Shown one piece after another: positions 37,773-50,112 of a stretch of DNA of 64,000 bases. The notes below the pieces were generated by a model that saw only the letters and a program-made list of their open reading frames with translations, did not search any database and had not been told where the DNA came from. Each line of letters begins with the position of its first letter. Within the stretch, counting starts at the first letter, position 1. Source of the stretch: Hawksworthiomyces lignivorus (taxonomy: Eukaryota; Ascomycota; Sordariomycetes; Ophiostomatales; Ophiostomataceae); contig NTMA01000090.1 of the NCBI GenBank assembly GCA_002917075.1, positions 1 to 64,000 of the forward strand, in the 5' to 3' direction. Made by a program: the position numbers and the translations under genes.

Positions 37773-40214
37773 GGTGACCAACCGCGGCTAACTTCTACCT
37801 GGAATATAGAGGTAAGTTGCACTTTGTTGTTTCCTTGTCACGAATTGTATACGGATGGATTGATGTTTTAATTGACCGCGATTATTTGTGTTGGGATGCT
37901 CGTGCATATATAGTCCCGCTTTGTTACTTTCGGACACGCCGTACTTCGCTACATTTCCCTGCTACCACCTTCTCTCATAGACTTTCGTACCCCACTCACG
38001 TGTGGGATTCTACGCGTAAAAATGCTCGAATGTCGATCACTTTACTTAGTTCTAGTGTAACTAAGTTGATTTGTTTGACACGTGGGCAAAATTTTCATTG
38101 CAACACTGGATGGCTCATCATACAACGTGCGGATTAAGGAAAATAGCGGAGCAAAAAAAATCTTCTGCAGGGGAGAAAGAAAAACTTGAAAAAAAAAAAA
38201 AATAAATAATAGAAGAGCCAACGAAAGTAGTACCGTATGATTCAAGGAGGTTACGTTGGCTTTACGTAGTCAGATTTATTAGCCCGACGTCTGAAAGACG
38301 TCGGAAGTTTGTACGAGTACGAGCTATTACACAATTGCTTTAAGCTTCTTCGTAGATAATTGTTTCCACTTGCAAAGATCCTTGCAAGATGATACTCGTT
38401 CATTAGTTCTTAGTACGAAAGTTGAGAATAAAATCTAAAATGCCACTACTGTCCCCACGGGCCGTTTTGAGGCCGGGCGTAGCACGGATGAGAAAGGTGC
38501 AGCCACGTGCACAAGATCCCTTGGAACTCATGTTAATGGGCTAAAAGGAGACTTGACTGGGGTTGTATGATGTGATGTACGCGCACAAAGTTGTAGTTAT
38601 CGTGCAAATTGCTTTGAAGACTTCAAGCCTTGCTCTTGGCTAATTTGTGATTTTTGTGGTTGGACCTCTAGAGCTCTGAGCGCATGTGGTCGGTCGCCGA
38701 ATTGGGTTTGAGTTGGTCAGCAAAAGTCATCTCGCGTTTTCATACTAGAACATGCCGGTTCTGGTTCTTTTCTCCGATAGGGCATCAGTTCAATGACTAG
38801 AGAGGCACTAAAAAGCTTATCTTGGGCAATAGCATTCTTGGATTTCTACCATGTGTTGGCAGAGGTAGTGACGCTAGTGCATCGAAGATAATACGACATA
38901 CGAGCACAGGCAATGTGCGCGGAACGGAGCCTATATACGAGCACACGGAAAGTCTCCAACAGCTGATTTTTTGGTGATCTCTTTTTCAAATCTTTCTCTC
39001 TCTATTTTTTTATGGAGAGGGTGAGATATGCGATAGAGAGGCACAGGCATCTGGGCAGTTGAGGATGGCCGGAGCAGGCGAACAGTTCTAGATTCAATAT
39101 TCTTAATTTTTGGGAGTCTAAGGAAGTACTATGCTGGTTTACATTATAAAATAGCAACATATTTAATTGTATTTGTAGATTTCAAACGACGCATTCAAAC
39201 GCAAGCCCAGCATCACACGCATTGTGGTCTGTTTGTGTCGTGCTATCTTGAGGCCGTACTCAGTACTTTCGTCTTCCCTCTGTGTAGTTAGATGTAATGT
39301 GGAGTACGCCAGGATCTAAGCGAATGATCCACACAAACAATACTGAACAACGTAATGGAATCATCGCTCTTAGTCCGGGAGTTCACTGTCTGGGCATCTG
39401 ATGCAAGGGAAACCCCACATTCTGGATTAGCTTTAGGTCGTACTGTTCTTCAATTTCCTTTACACCCGCGTTCCCGCGTTCAGTAAATACTGATCTTTGG
39501 GAACGGTTCCCATGGGATTGGATTCAGGGTCAACAGTGAGACATACTATAATCCATGTTGTTGCGTGCGATGTGCGACTGCATGTGACGAATTCGGAAAA
39601 GAGCAGCACAATCAATGAAAAGCGTTGGGGAAGTAAATTTACTCCGTACTAAATTCATTAATTACGCTTAATTTATTCGCTTGAGGAATAAAACTTTCTC
39701 TTCGATGTAGCTGAGCAATCATATTCGGCAGCAGAGTCCACCAGAAGAAAAAAGAAAAGAATGAAATAGAATGAACAAAAAAAAGAAAACGAACTCTAAT
39801 CTTTAGTTTCCTCTTTTACTATTATAGCACCCAAAGCTGAGCGATCTCAGATGACTATAAATAAGCTGTGCTTAGTAGTTGAAGTGTCCGGACAATAAAT
39901 TTCGCTGAAACCGAAACGTACTAGATTTTGTGAAGTGAAAACAGCTCTGACGAGGCTTCGCTCAAATATTCCTGATCTTGCCTAATGTATGTTAATATGG
40001 AAACGACAAGAAGTGATATGAAGTTTCCCCATCCGTTGTTGGGAGATGGCCATGTTAACTTAGAACTTCTGTTAAACCGCTGAAATACATGCATTGAAGC
40101 GTATATCGATGATTTGCTACGGCAGCTAAAGTGCAGGTTCATTCATGTCACCGAATTTAATTTTATCTGCTTAACTAATACTAAAAAGACCTTATGTATC
40201 TCCATTTCTGAGCA
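37773..40214. other. Intergenic region, about 2.4 kb
   Basis: No coding exon is recognised. CATATATAG at about 37905-37913 suits a TATA box for the minus-strand transporter. A perfect 9 bp inverted repeat with a 3 nt loop (CCGACGTCT-GAA-AGACGTCGG) lies at 38284-38304. An A-rich tract is near 38190. The sequence from about 38400 to 40200 may be degraded repeat DNA, but I cannot name an element. Confidence 0.45.
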
Positions 40215-42220
40215 TTATGTAAAAGTTGGTGTAGGGTCGGCTGAGTTTAGTGTTGATGTCAAGTTGGTAATAGGAATTGTAACAGATTTAGGCAAGGTAC
40301 AACGAGTGTCTTTGCCCACGTTGTGACAATCTAAGGAGACCTTGCCGTTGCCAGTTGCTGTGAAAAAGTTGCTGGGAAAAATATTAGCTTTAAAATGCTA
40401 TGTTGAAGACTGGAGAATAACATACGTATGTAGCTGGTCTTTGCCATCGCAAGTCCAATTTTGGGTGAGAGTCAACGCAGAGGTGTTCTTGTCAAACTGA
40501 AAGCCAAGTCGGAATGGCTCAAAGCTGAGCATGCACATGACTTTCTTGTTGCCGTTAAGGTCGCCTTCTGAATCATCGCTGATTGAAAGACATTGACGCC
40601 AGCCTGTATTTCTCGGCCAGTCATTATCTGTGGCGGTATTGTTATACCAAAACTCAAGATAATCTGTGTAAGAAGTGGAAGAATCAGACGTATTGGAGCC
40701 ACCCATTCCCACCATAGTGGGCCCATTAGATTCATAGGTTCGGTTCAATGTAAAGCTTGTGATTTCCCATCCTTGGTTGCCAACGGCTCTAAGTGACTTG
40801 TCCGTGCAATTATAGCCCCGCGGTTTGAAGTGATCGACAGCTTGCTCCTTAGAAACGTGGTAACTATTGATACTAGCCGGAGAAATGGTCAAATTGTCGG
40901 CAACACAAGAATCATAGACTATCTTGGTTGGTCGTCTATCATAGTCATAGTTACCAGCAGGAAGGCAAGAGCGTGACTCGTTGCACTTCAATGCGAATTT
41001 TGTTTCCCCATATACCGAGTAGACGGTTCTGTAAGACAAGAGTTAAACAAGATCACCATAATGCACATTGGCAATGATACGGATTACGGAATACATACGG
41101 CTGACTCGTGTTGTCATCGTCACAATACCATGTCTGGTTGATACCGAGAATGTTCTCTGCGCCCCCGTAGAGGACGCTTGTGAAGATATTATTTGCCGGG
41201 TAGTCGACATGCATAGAGTCAAAGCGTGTGCAATTGAACCATGCCGCCTGAGGTTCCTTTGCATCTGGTGGTGGAGACCCCGTAGGGCTTCCGACTGTGA
41301 ATTGGCCCAAGATACACAACTGCGCATAATCAAGGGCGCTGTTGTTGAGAGTGAAGTACACAGAGCCACCTGACGTCGACCAATAAAAATTAGATACGTC
41401 GAATACAGGAGTTTTTGACCTTGCGCTACATCCAGTTGTGTTCGATGTAATTCCTGGAGGCGGATATATCGTTGGAACGAAAGGATTGACCGAAGGTGAT
41501 CCAGTATCTGCGTATGGGTCATTGTCATCTCCGTTTGCATTGCCGTCTAGAGACGCAGCTGTACTATTCGACAGAGAAACGCGAGATGGTTTAAGGGCGA
41601 TGGATGGAATGGGAGCACAAGCCACTTGGCCCGGAAGACCATTTGGAACTGACGAGCATGTCAAGTTATTTACGGTCGTCGTGCCAATGGCTGTGTAGTC
41701 TAGGCTGGCAATTGGGTTACTTCCTGTTAGCTTTTTTAATCGCAATAGCTCCCTGTTCTCGCAAATGTACTTACGCTTTGCTGCTATTCCAGTTTCCGCA
41801 GGTCCATTTCTGACGGATGCTAAGCAATTTTTTGCTGATATCTACGTGAAAAGATGTTTCCAGTGGAGGATCCTCTTCGTCTGGTATTCCTCTGGCACCC
41901 TTGCAATAAACATTGCAGCTGTACCATACATTGTTATCGACGAGATATCGATTTGGCGCTCGTCCCGTCAGGCCATCGCCTTGCAAACAGTGAACATCTA
42001 TTCCGTTAGCTGTATTATGGATCGAGAAAGAGACTTTTCCGGCTGTTCCTGGCCCGAAATCGAACTTTGTATTCGTATCAATGGTAAAATTTTGAACGAT
42101 CCAACTAGCAGACTTGGACGATGCATCGGTGCAATTACCACCAGACGATATATCTAATGACCGCCCATACACTCCAACTGAGAAAAATAAAAGAAGAGCA
42201 CGTTTCCTGATTCCTGCCAT
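40215..42220 (-). CDS. Secreted protein with three diverged Trp/Cys repeats
   Basis: Four exons, 41775-42220, 41099-41719, 40426-41028 and 40215-40371 (minus), all joined in phase 2, encode 608 aa. A signal peptide (MAGIRKRALLLFFSVGVYG) is followed by three copies of one domain about 100 aa long. Copy 1 runs from SWIVQNFTID (about 39) to LLSIRQKWTC (141). Copy 2 runs from VFDVSNFYWS (about 254) to ILGINQTWYC (348). Copy 3 runs from WEITSFTLNR (443) to LTLTQNWTC (549). Each also has a central V-x-F-x-hydrophobic-N strand and inner Cys residues. Many N-x-S/T sites are present. I do not recognise the family. A secreted beta-rich, disulfide-bonded surface or effector-like protein is the best guess. 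The spacers between copies are Pro/Ser/Asn-rich. Confidence 0.75.
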
Positions 42221-42984
42221 GTCTGATATCGCAAGATGCTGAGCAATAGAACCAACAACCTGCTGATGGATGCATTTTCTTACGAAAACAATGAGGAGGC
42301 ATTGGCGTTTTAAATAAAAGGCGGCAAATACTGTTCTTCAACGACGTGGAAATGAGATTTTATTTATTCTTTAGCCGGTATTCAGAGAAGTTGAATAAAA
42401 TGGTTTTCTAACGGCCCAGGATGCTTCTCGCTGGTACTGCTGAGTCGCTAGTACGTAGGCGGAAACTACATAATTCGAAGATATTTATCCTGGGAGAGCC
42501 TAATCTGATAAGTGAACTTATCTAATATCATGTTGTCATTTTTCGTCTTTGAATCAAGGTCTAATATGTTCAGAATATCATCTACTTTGTCCGAGCATAT
42601 TATCCTTCTATTTCAGTTCCGAAAAAACATATTGTCTATTTTCCCAGCTGAAAATATCTCATCGAGAGTCCTGCATGTCTGTCACTTCTGGTCATATCAA
42701 CTCCGTAGAGAGGGGATGTTGGACAGTGCGTATATATCATATATAGATCACCTGACATAATGTGCATTGATACTGTGCGCGTATAACTCGGATACTGTAG
42801 ACAATACACTGTAAACACTATTGTTAAAGAGGGCTTCTCCTTCTGTCTGCCTCTGGGCTGATTTTATCACTATTCGCGATTACTTTGGAAATACGCTGCG
42901 GCTCCTTTCTATGGCAAGGGAAGCAACCTCAATTCAATGCGGGAGTAGTCTCCTCTTGGAGCGCTGTATTGTGTACTACATGGT
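42221..42984. other. Intergenic region with dispersed repeat copy
   Basis: Between the start of the triple-repeat gene and the stop of the flavin monooxygenase gene. It contains one copy (42767-42860) of a repeat also found at 55912-56002. No coding exon was recognised. Confidence 0.45.
42767..42860 (+). repeat. Dispersed repeat, copy 1
   Basis: About 93 bp that align by eye with 55912-56002. Shared landmarks are TTGATAC near the start, AATAC/GATAC ACACTGTA in the middle, and GAGGGCTTCTC followed by a CTGCCTC-like stretch. Each copy lies 3' of a minus-strand gene. The source element is unknown. Confidence 0.4.
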
Positions 42985-44744
42985 TCAAATAAAGGCTAGT
43001 GAATCTTTCTGTTTTTCTATGATCACCCACTCGTCCTTCTCAGCCTTAATTTTTTCCTCTCGTATACTGGCTGATGGTTTGCGTATAGGGTATTTGCGAA
43101 TATTTTCTATCGCCCAGCGAGTAGCGGTATCCAGAATTGGTGGCGTTAAGCCTCTGCCGTCCAGTAGAGGGAGGCCTGCCAGATGGTAGAGGAATTTTAA
43201 GTAGGCATCGGTCTCTCCATTATCCCATTCAACATCGTGAAATTTTTTGCCCTCTTCAAGTCGCTGCTTCACCCGCTTTATTTCCCAGAGATGTTGCTCG
43301 GATACTGGTGGTAAAGATGCACGACCAGACCAGACCCGGGCTAGTGCGATGGACTGATATTCAAATGAGCGAAATGTGAGCGTCCGTGGAAACCCAACAA
43401 GGCCGAGCGTAGGGAAATCTTGGACGAAAGTGTGCTGAAACGTGCCCACGAATCTGTTTGCTTCGTAGTCATACAAAGATCTCCCGTTGATAGCCGTATT
43501 CCAAAAAGGGAATGACGGCTTATACCCAGTAGAGTAGATAATAATATCTATTTCATCTTTCCCAAGTGTTGTGTTATCGATAAAAACAATTGTTCCGTCA
43601 GCCGTATATTCTGCTATAACGGGTTTCCACACTAGACCAGGTGATGGTTTGTCGCCATCCCATGGAGATGGTGAGCGGCGTGACTGATATATTGGACGTA
43701 TTACATTATCGAAATGTAATAATTGGTTAGTCACATCATGCCCCGAAGCCGAATTGCCAATTACAAGGACGCGTTTCCCTGTAAATGATTTTGGCGTGCG
43801 ATAGCTCTTGGAGTGCATCACACGATCGGGGAATTTTGCAATGTATTCTGGTAAGCCAGGTACTGATGGAATCTATACAATGTTAGCTTCACTGATTTTC
43901 AAAAGGAGTCATTACATGGTAAAAGCATATCGATGCATACAAAAGGAACAGAGTAGTGCCCATGGGCTAAAATGACTGCGTCAAATTCTTCTTGCCACCA
44001 TTCATCAAGGTTGCGAGTAATGTCACGTTTCCGTAGAGTTAATCGCCAGCGATTGAAAGGCGCTCTTTTCGGTTCTGATATACAGGATATGTCTTCAACA
44101 GTTGTATTAAGAACCAAGAACAAGTCAACACCATGAGTTGAGAAATACTCGCGAATGTAGTTTTTAGGGACCCAATGAGGAACAAATGGTCCGTACGGAA
44201 ATCGGCGATCTGAAAGAGACATTGCAATTTCAGGAACATTCGTCCTGTATATATGATATAATGGTTAATGGGAACACGTACTGCATTAGATCCATTCTTT
44301 ACACTTCAGCTTCGTGCTATTCTTACGTTAATCCATCATAGATAGGCGTCTTATCAAAACGCTCCTGAGTAGACGGCTTGGTTGTGGTTGGCAATTTATC
44401 GGGAATAGGAAGAGGTGTGTCAATGAAAGGGGGTAAAGCACCAGGAACGAGCTTAAGAGTTGGGGGTATTGGATCAGATATCCTGTATTCAACTTATTGT
44501 TAGCTGCTTTCAAAATCTTCACGATGTATATTAGTTAGATGGAGGCAGATACGAACCATGTCCCTCCTGGTTCTTCGCGCCTCTCAAACACTTTTATCAA
44601 ATCAAAATATTCTTCTGCAGCAAAAGCCCTAGCTGCGGCAGCTCCTACACATCATTATTAGTATGGTGGACGTGAACATGTACGAGGATGTGTATTACCG
44701 GATGCGCCAGCGCCAATGATGGCGATAGACTTTATAAGCGCCAT
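42985..44744 (-). CDS. Flavin-containing monooxygenase
   Basis: Five exons, 44699-44744, 44557-44644, 44327-44482, 43941-44244 and 42985-43872 (minus), encode 493 aa. FMO enzymes use FAD, NADPH and oxygen to oxidise soft nucleophiles (N or S) or carry out Baeyer-Villiger-type reactions. The FAD loop GAGASG is at residues 11-16 (split by intron 1). It is followed by AARAFAAEEYFDLIKVFERR and PGGTW. The FMO-like block FPDRVMHSKSYR comes just before the NADPH loop VIGNSASG (235-242). DIIIYSTGYKPSFPF is the conserved ATG-like strand. The length is normal for fungal FMOs. The substrate is unknown. Each exon join restores conserved text (for example GGT-W-ISDP and HYSVPF-IPSVPGL). Confidence 0.9.
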
Positions 44745-46107
44745 TATGTTTCTGTCATGTTCTGGCCACGAGCTTGGGAATAGGACCCCGAACTTTCCGT
44801 GAAGAGAGAGATGTATTATGAGAACAAAAGAAAATCTACGACAACAAAAATATGCAATTATATTATTAAGTCGTACGAGAAAAGAAAGCAGAATTTACGT
44901 AGACCATAAAAAAAAACGTCTCCGTATGAACAGCAAGAAAATGTGCGGGGTTGTGGACTCTTCTTTAAGCTCGTCAGTGTCCCTTTATATTCGCCATCGA
45001 TTCGGATGACGTGATGATGTACGCTCCGCGAAATATCTATACAGGGCTGGCCCGCTTTCCACGACCGAAATTAATCTCACTGGTCTGACTTACTCAAGCA
45101 AGATCCTCATCTTAATCCAACTAATCTTTGGCTTTATCCTACGTGTAACTAGGAGAGTGGGCACGGTATTGGGGTCCTATGTTTATTTTTCGGCGAATTT
45201 TCTCAACTAGGATATTAACGATTTCGTTTAGTTATTATGCCAGAACAGGCGGCTGCAAGCGAAAAAGGTTTCATTTATTTGTGACAGAGGAAGCGATATA
45301 TGTAAAAGAAGTGATATAAAAGGTGACGACTTTGATTGTTAATGACAAATATACATCTACATAGGTCGGTATATAATATTACCCAAAGCAAGGTTGTTTG
45401 ATCTTGATTTACAATTCAATTGTACTTAACTAACTTAGTCTACTTATCTACGTGGAACCCAAGTTATTAATCACCACATCATCTTATTATATTGATTAGA
45501 GCTAATTATACCGTTATCTTAACTGATGGGCGCTTTATCTCAGTCTTTGATTTCACTGACACGATGTTCAATAGCCCAACCAGATTGCGGCAAAACAAAA
45601 CAAAACGAGGAATATTGAAATCTTATCTAAATATTTTTAAAATGGAAATCAAACAATAATAATACAATTTCATCCAAAAAGACGTGAAAAGCGAGAAGAT
45701 GAACTATTTTGGTGAAGATAAAGCATGTTGCCTTGTACATCCTGTACAAGTTGTAAAAGAATGCAACACGCCGTATTACTTGCTTCGGGAGAATATTATT
45801 TTCCCTTGTATTCCGTATCCTAATGGAAATGTACAACGTATATTACAATTTCAGATTCTACAACCGCTCATAATTAAACTGAAATGGCGACTGGCAATGA
45901 TGTCATATTTGAAATCTACAAGACACATTTGGACGTAACTACAGAAGCGCAGAAAGAAAAGAGGAAAAGTAATAGGCTTCTTAAATATGTAAATTAATAT
46001 TCTAATTTAGTACTTTAACCTTTCAAAAACAGCCTCCTCTTCTCCACTCCCTTCACGTTAAACAGAATAGTGATCCCACCCAGAAAGACAGCAAACCAAA
46101 TAGAATA
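44745..46107. other. AT-rich intergenic region
   Basis: Promoter side of the flavin monooxygenase gene and 3' flank of DUR3. Very AT-rich between about 45200 and 46000, with short ATTA/TAATA stretches and an AAAAC triplet repeat near 45594. No coding exon, RNA gene or repeat family was recognised. Confidence 0.45.
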
Positions 46108-48480
46108 TCAAGATGTTTGTCCTTTGAAAAAAACTTCACGTGCTAGCTCTATCCAAAACTTGCGAGTCTCCCACACGGGAAGAATACCACAGATACCGAG
46201 AGCAGCAAATACCCATATGAATGAGATAACCACCCACGCATAAAAGAAATTTAAAGAAAAGACGTAACGCGACAAGAAAATGGGAATTGGAATAAGGAAA
46301 TCCATAATAAAAGATAGGACTATCGATAGAACCAGGGCCAAGATGTAAGCTCGCCGCAACGCCTTAGGATCTTCAAGAAAGCGCTCATCTGCGAGGAGAT
46401 CCTCGTCTTCCATCTGCACTGTTCGCAAGTCTTTAAGGTCGAGGCGATCATTACCGCCGGTCAATTCTAGGATGGTATCGGCGTCGGCACGCTGGTTGAT
46501 TGCATTCTCAGAAGATGATACGACCTTATTAGCATTAACCTGCTGCTTTGACTCATTGCCTCTATTTCCACTATTGACCGAGGGTGGAGATGTCGTGATG
46601 GTCGATTCGGCGGCTTGAGTAGAAGAAGATGATGCGGCTTCGATGACGTGCATGTTGATGGCGCGTGTTTTGGCCCAATCAAAGTTTTCTGGCTTGATCC
46701 ACGACACAACCACAGAGACAAAGAGCCCTGTAAGCACCCCTGCCATATTCCCAGCAAGAGTCGGATACGAGGCACCTGTTGTGGCTACGGTAAGCTCCCC
46801 GTAGTATACCTTAGCTTCAACTAGCCAAGCTGTAAGGCCGGCGGCCAGGCCTACAAGGCAACCGCTGATTGCGCCAAGGCGAGTCTGGCCGCTCCAGGTG
46901 ACTGTAAATGCTGCTGGGAAGACAGCTCCACCGATAAGAAGGCCCATGACTAAAAATAGCCAGTTGAGTGAGATACCAATCGCATTCCAGATGGTAGCGA
47001 AGGTGGCCATTATCACTGCAAAGACACAGATCATTACGTGTGACACAAATATGAGCTGTCTTGGTGATGCATTTGGCTTGAAGTATGTTTTGTACACATC
47101 AAACGTCAGAATAGATGACACAGCAATCAGCTCTGATGACGATGACGATGTCACAGCCATGAAAAGTGTGATTAGTAAAGCTATGGCACCATTCTTTCCT
47201 AGTAATGTTTGGGCACCGTATGAAGCTGCTAGTCCCGATGAGACTTCGGCCGATGTCATTGGATTGGGATATGTGGGATAGCCAGGATTGCTGGTAAGTG
47301 CAACTGCTGCTAGACCAAGCGTTGTAGCAAAGCCAAAAGGAATAGCAAACCAAGCAAAACCACCCAAAATGTAGGCTTTAACAGCTGTACTTGGTCGGCT
47401 AGCAATGGCACGCTGCCAATAGCCTTGATCCAGGAACACCGTTCCCATTCCAGAACAGAGTTGGATGACACCAAAGATGAGGCCGTAATTGGATTTGAGC
47501 GTCAGGTATGACCCATCTTCGTTGCCTTCAACCGGGCGTTCAATTGACGCCTGCTTAAGCAGCTCATACATTTTTTTAGGTGAGCCAATTAGGTTATTAG
47601 TGCAGTAGACGTCAAACATAAAATATAAGATAATGACCATCACAATGATAGTGTGAGAGAAGTCACCTAATGATCGTTAATTTTGCTCTGCGACGTCTTC
47701 TTTTTTTCTCCTGGTCAGCTCTAACTCACACAAGAATGTTGCTCGGAGGCCCCCTAAGACGACATAGATGGACACGCCTGTAGGAATCAGCCATGTTGCC
47801 GCGTACACATTCATACCCGTCAGGGAGCTGACGACAGCACTGCCACCAAGGAGTAACTGGCTAGCCACAAGAATGTTTGTGGCCATCGCGAAGCAAACAA
47901 AGATGATGTGTGTCGTTTTCCCATAACGCGCATGTACAATTTCGAGAAATGTATGACATTTCGGTGCGTTTTGTTTGACCTTGCAAGCTAAGACAGAAAA
48001 CATAAAGATCTGGACAGTAGCACCAGCGGCATCTAGCAGTGTCAGATGTGGCATCCCTTAAGAGCAGAAGGAAAATATATGAAAACTGACGTACACTATT
48101 GTATGTTAGATTTAAGTACTTGGATTTGAGGTGAAGGAAAATAGATTTTGACTCACCCAAAAGGGACCGCTGATTCCATACTCATATGCTACAGTTGAAC
48201 TGACTAGCAGTGTCGCTGCCCAGGTCCAAGCTGACACTACGCCACTTGCAATCAGACCTGTCTTAACATTGCGGCTGGCTGTATTGAATTCCTCGCTGGC
48301 TTTGGTTGAATAGGCTGTATATCGATTCTGCAGTAACTGTTAAGAATTGAAAATATTAGAGGAAAGAGGGAATTTTACCTGCACCCAAGAAACACCGGCC
48401 ATCAATAGGGCAAAAAAGAATCCTATTCCAACGACAACACCATAGCCGACTCCCTGTGGTAGGATAGCTGCTGCAGCCAT
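46108..48480 (-). CDS. DUR3: Urea transporter Dur3 (sodium:solute symporter family)
   Basis: Exons on the minus strand are 48379-48480, 48157-48327, a single base at 48095, 47730-48032 and 46108-47666, giving 711 aa. Dur3 imports urea (and polyamines in yeast) with protons across the plasma membrane. Family text includes [111 protein letters not shown] and [21 protein letters not shown]. About 15 membrane segments are visible. The start [14 protein letters not shown] is the first ATG. For exon 2 I chose the second of two in-frame acceptors (48327), because it gives the family length and a better branch distance. The one-base exon supplies the first base of Tyr92 in FWYAAGA; see the separate entry. 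Confidence 0.9.
48033..48156 (-). other. Twin introns flanking a one-nucleotide exon in DUR3
   Basis: Reading the minus strand, intron A (48156-48096, 61 nt) runs GTGAGT to CTAACATACAATAG, then a single T (48095). Intron B (48094-48033, 62 nt) runs GTACGT to CTGACACTGCTAG. Each has its own good donor, branch site and acceptor, and a normal length. The T completes TGG|T|AT GCC, reading W-Y-A-A-G-A. That matches the conserved Y-A-A/S-G-A of Dur3 proteins with no gap. Skipping this exon shifts the frame. The only other in-frame choice uses a weak GTCAAA donor, adds a residue and loses the Tyr. Confidence 0.7.
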
Positions 48481-50112
48481 TTTAAGAATACTTGATGATA
48501 TATGATAACAGCACTTCAAAAAATAGTTCCCAGACGCGTAAAATTTAGTTAAGTATATCTAGAAGTGTCTTCCCTTACATCCACATTCCGGGGACAAAAT
48601 ACTGCGACTTTATTGAGATTTATGGAGAATTTCTGTGTCATCTGCAAATACTCGTTATCAATAAACGTTTTTCACCAAAAATAATTTCCCATCGTCTGTG
48701 TATCTAAAATATGCAGAGAAGCCGAGATATCTCCCTAATGAATTCGGATCCCTGCCACTTTTTAACTTTGTTTGGCATTACTCTAGAATGTATATACTCT
48801 ACGATAAGAAATAGCTGGCATAACATGGGAAAATGTATTGAGACACCACGAAATTGTTTTCTTCTCAGCCTTATTTCACATACTATGATGCTCTGGGATA
48901 GCATGCGTAATGCAGCTGGGGTAAATTGTCTCATGAGCTTCTTATCATGCCGATCCCGTAGACTCCGGGGAACATGCCGACAGTGTATAATAACTGTATA
49001 ATACATATAAGGAAGCACCCAGTTACGGAAAATAGAGTACATGACGGATAATAGGAGAATGATAAGAGAATTTAGGTTGACAAGCAGCGCGTAGTAGATA
49101 ACCATGTCAGTGAACCTAAATTTTTGCGAGAAATAATAATAACTGACCGTTAAAATATTAGGGTTTAATATACCAATTGTTAATAGTGAATCATTCTATC
49201 TTTACAGACTTTATGCTCTTCACACTAGACGTATATAGGCAGTTAGCATTGGTTCGATCTTGTGAGAACAGGTTTGGTCGATAGACAAACTAAAATGTAG
49301 TGGGCTTGGAAGTAAAGCTGTAGACGCCAAATAGCTAGCGTAGTATATGACAGCTGAGATGAAAGAAATATGTGTGGCTTCGTACACAGTGATTTTGGTT
49401 TTAGGCGTCAAATAAAATTCGTTCTAGGTATTAACGCTTAAAAAAAATTCAGAGTCTCGCATAGCTCTGCAATAGATATAATTTTTAGCAGCTGTTGTAT
49501 GGAAGCTATAATTTTAACAGCTGCTGTTTGCGATTGCTAGAAATGAAACAAGTGCCATTAGATAGGAAATAAGCTGGAGTTTATATGACTAGGGTCGAAA
49601 GTCATGCTCATTCTTCAACTCGCTTAAAATCAGGTAGTTATCAAAGCCAGGAACCATCGTTTGATCAAAGTCCCCCATAAGTTGTGATATTTTCTATTTC
49701 TGCGGCAATTTCTCGGTATGCCGCATATTCTTGGAGATAAGAAAGTCAAGAAAGACTTTCGTTTAGCTATGATACTTTAGGATCGTCCATCACCCAATTG
49801 CCCTTATCAATAGCGGCAATTATCAGACATCTTCGGAAAGCTATTGAAATAACCAAGATGTCATGTCATCTATTAGGGTTGCGTTACTGTTAATTTGCTA
49901 CGGTTACATGTAGATAAACCCGAAGTTCGTTTATGTTGAGGGGCTGGAATACTAGGACAAAGATCTAAATCTAAATAAAACAATTGTATACCCAGTAGTG
50001 CGAGAAATTTACTATATTTATCAAGGTCAAGCATTCATTTTTTATCCCAAACCTTATTACAGTGTTTTCTCGTAGCCCCAATTTTTCTACTTTCTAAACA
50101 AATTCCAAAACT
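48481..50112. promoter_or_regulatory. Divergent DUR3 / carbamoyl hydrolase promoter region
   Basis: This 1.6 kb AT-rich stretch separates two divergent nitrogen-related genes. HGATAR motifs, the sites of AreA/NIT2-type GATA factors, occur at 49060-49065 (TGATAA), 49560-49565 (AGATAG), 49735-49740 (AGATAA) and as TTATCA at about 49639, 49804 and 49820. That is only moderately more than expected in AT-rich DNA. No coding exon was recognised. Confidence 0.4.

Noticed and set aside
48148..48149. Alternative DUR3 donor GTCAAA in place of the one-base exon
   Set aside because: It keeps the frame but gives W-V-N-A-A-G-A, with one extra residue and no conserved Tyr, and GTCAAA is a weak donor compared with GTGAGT and GTACGT.
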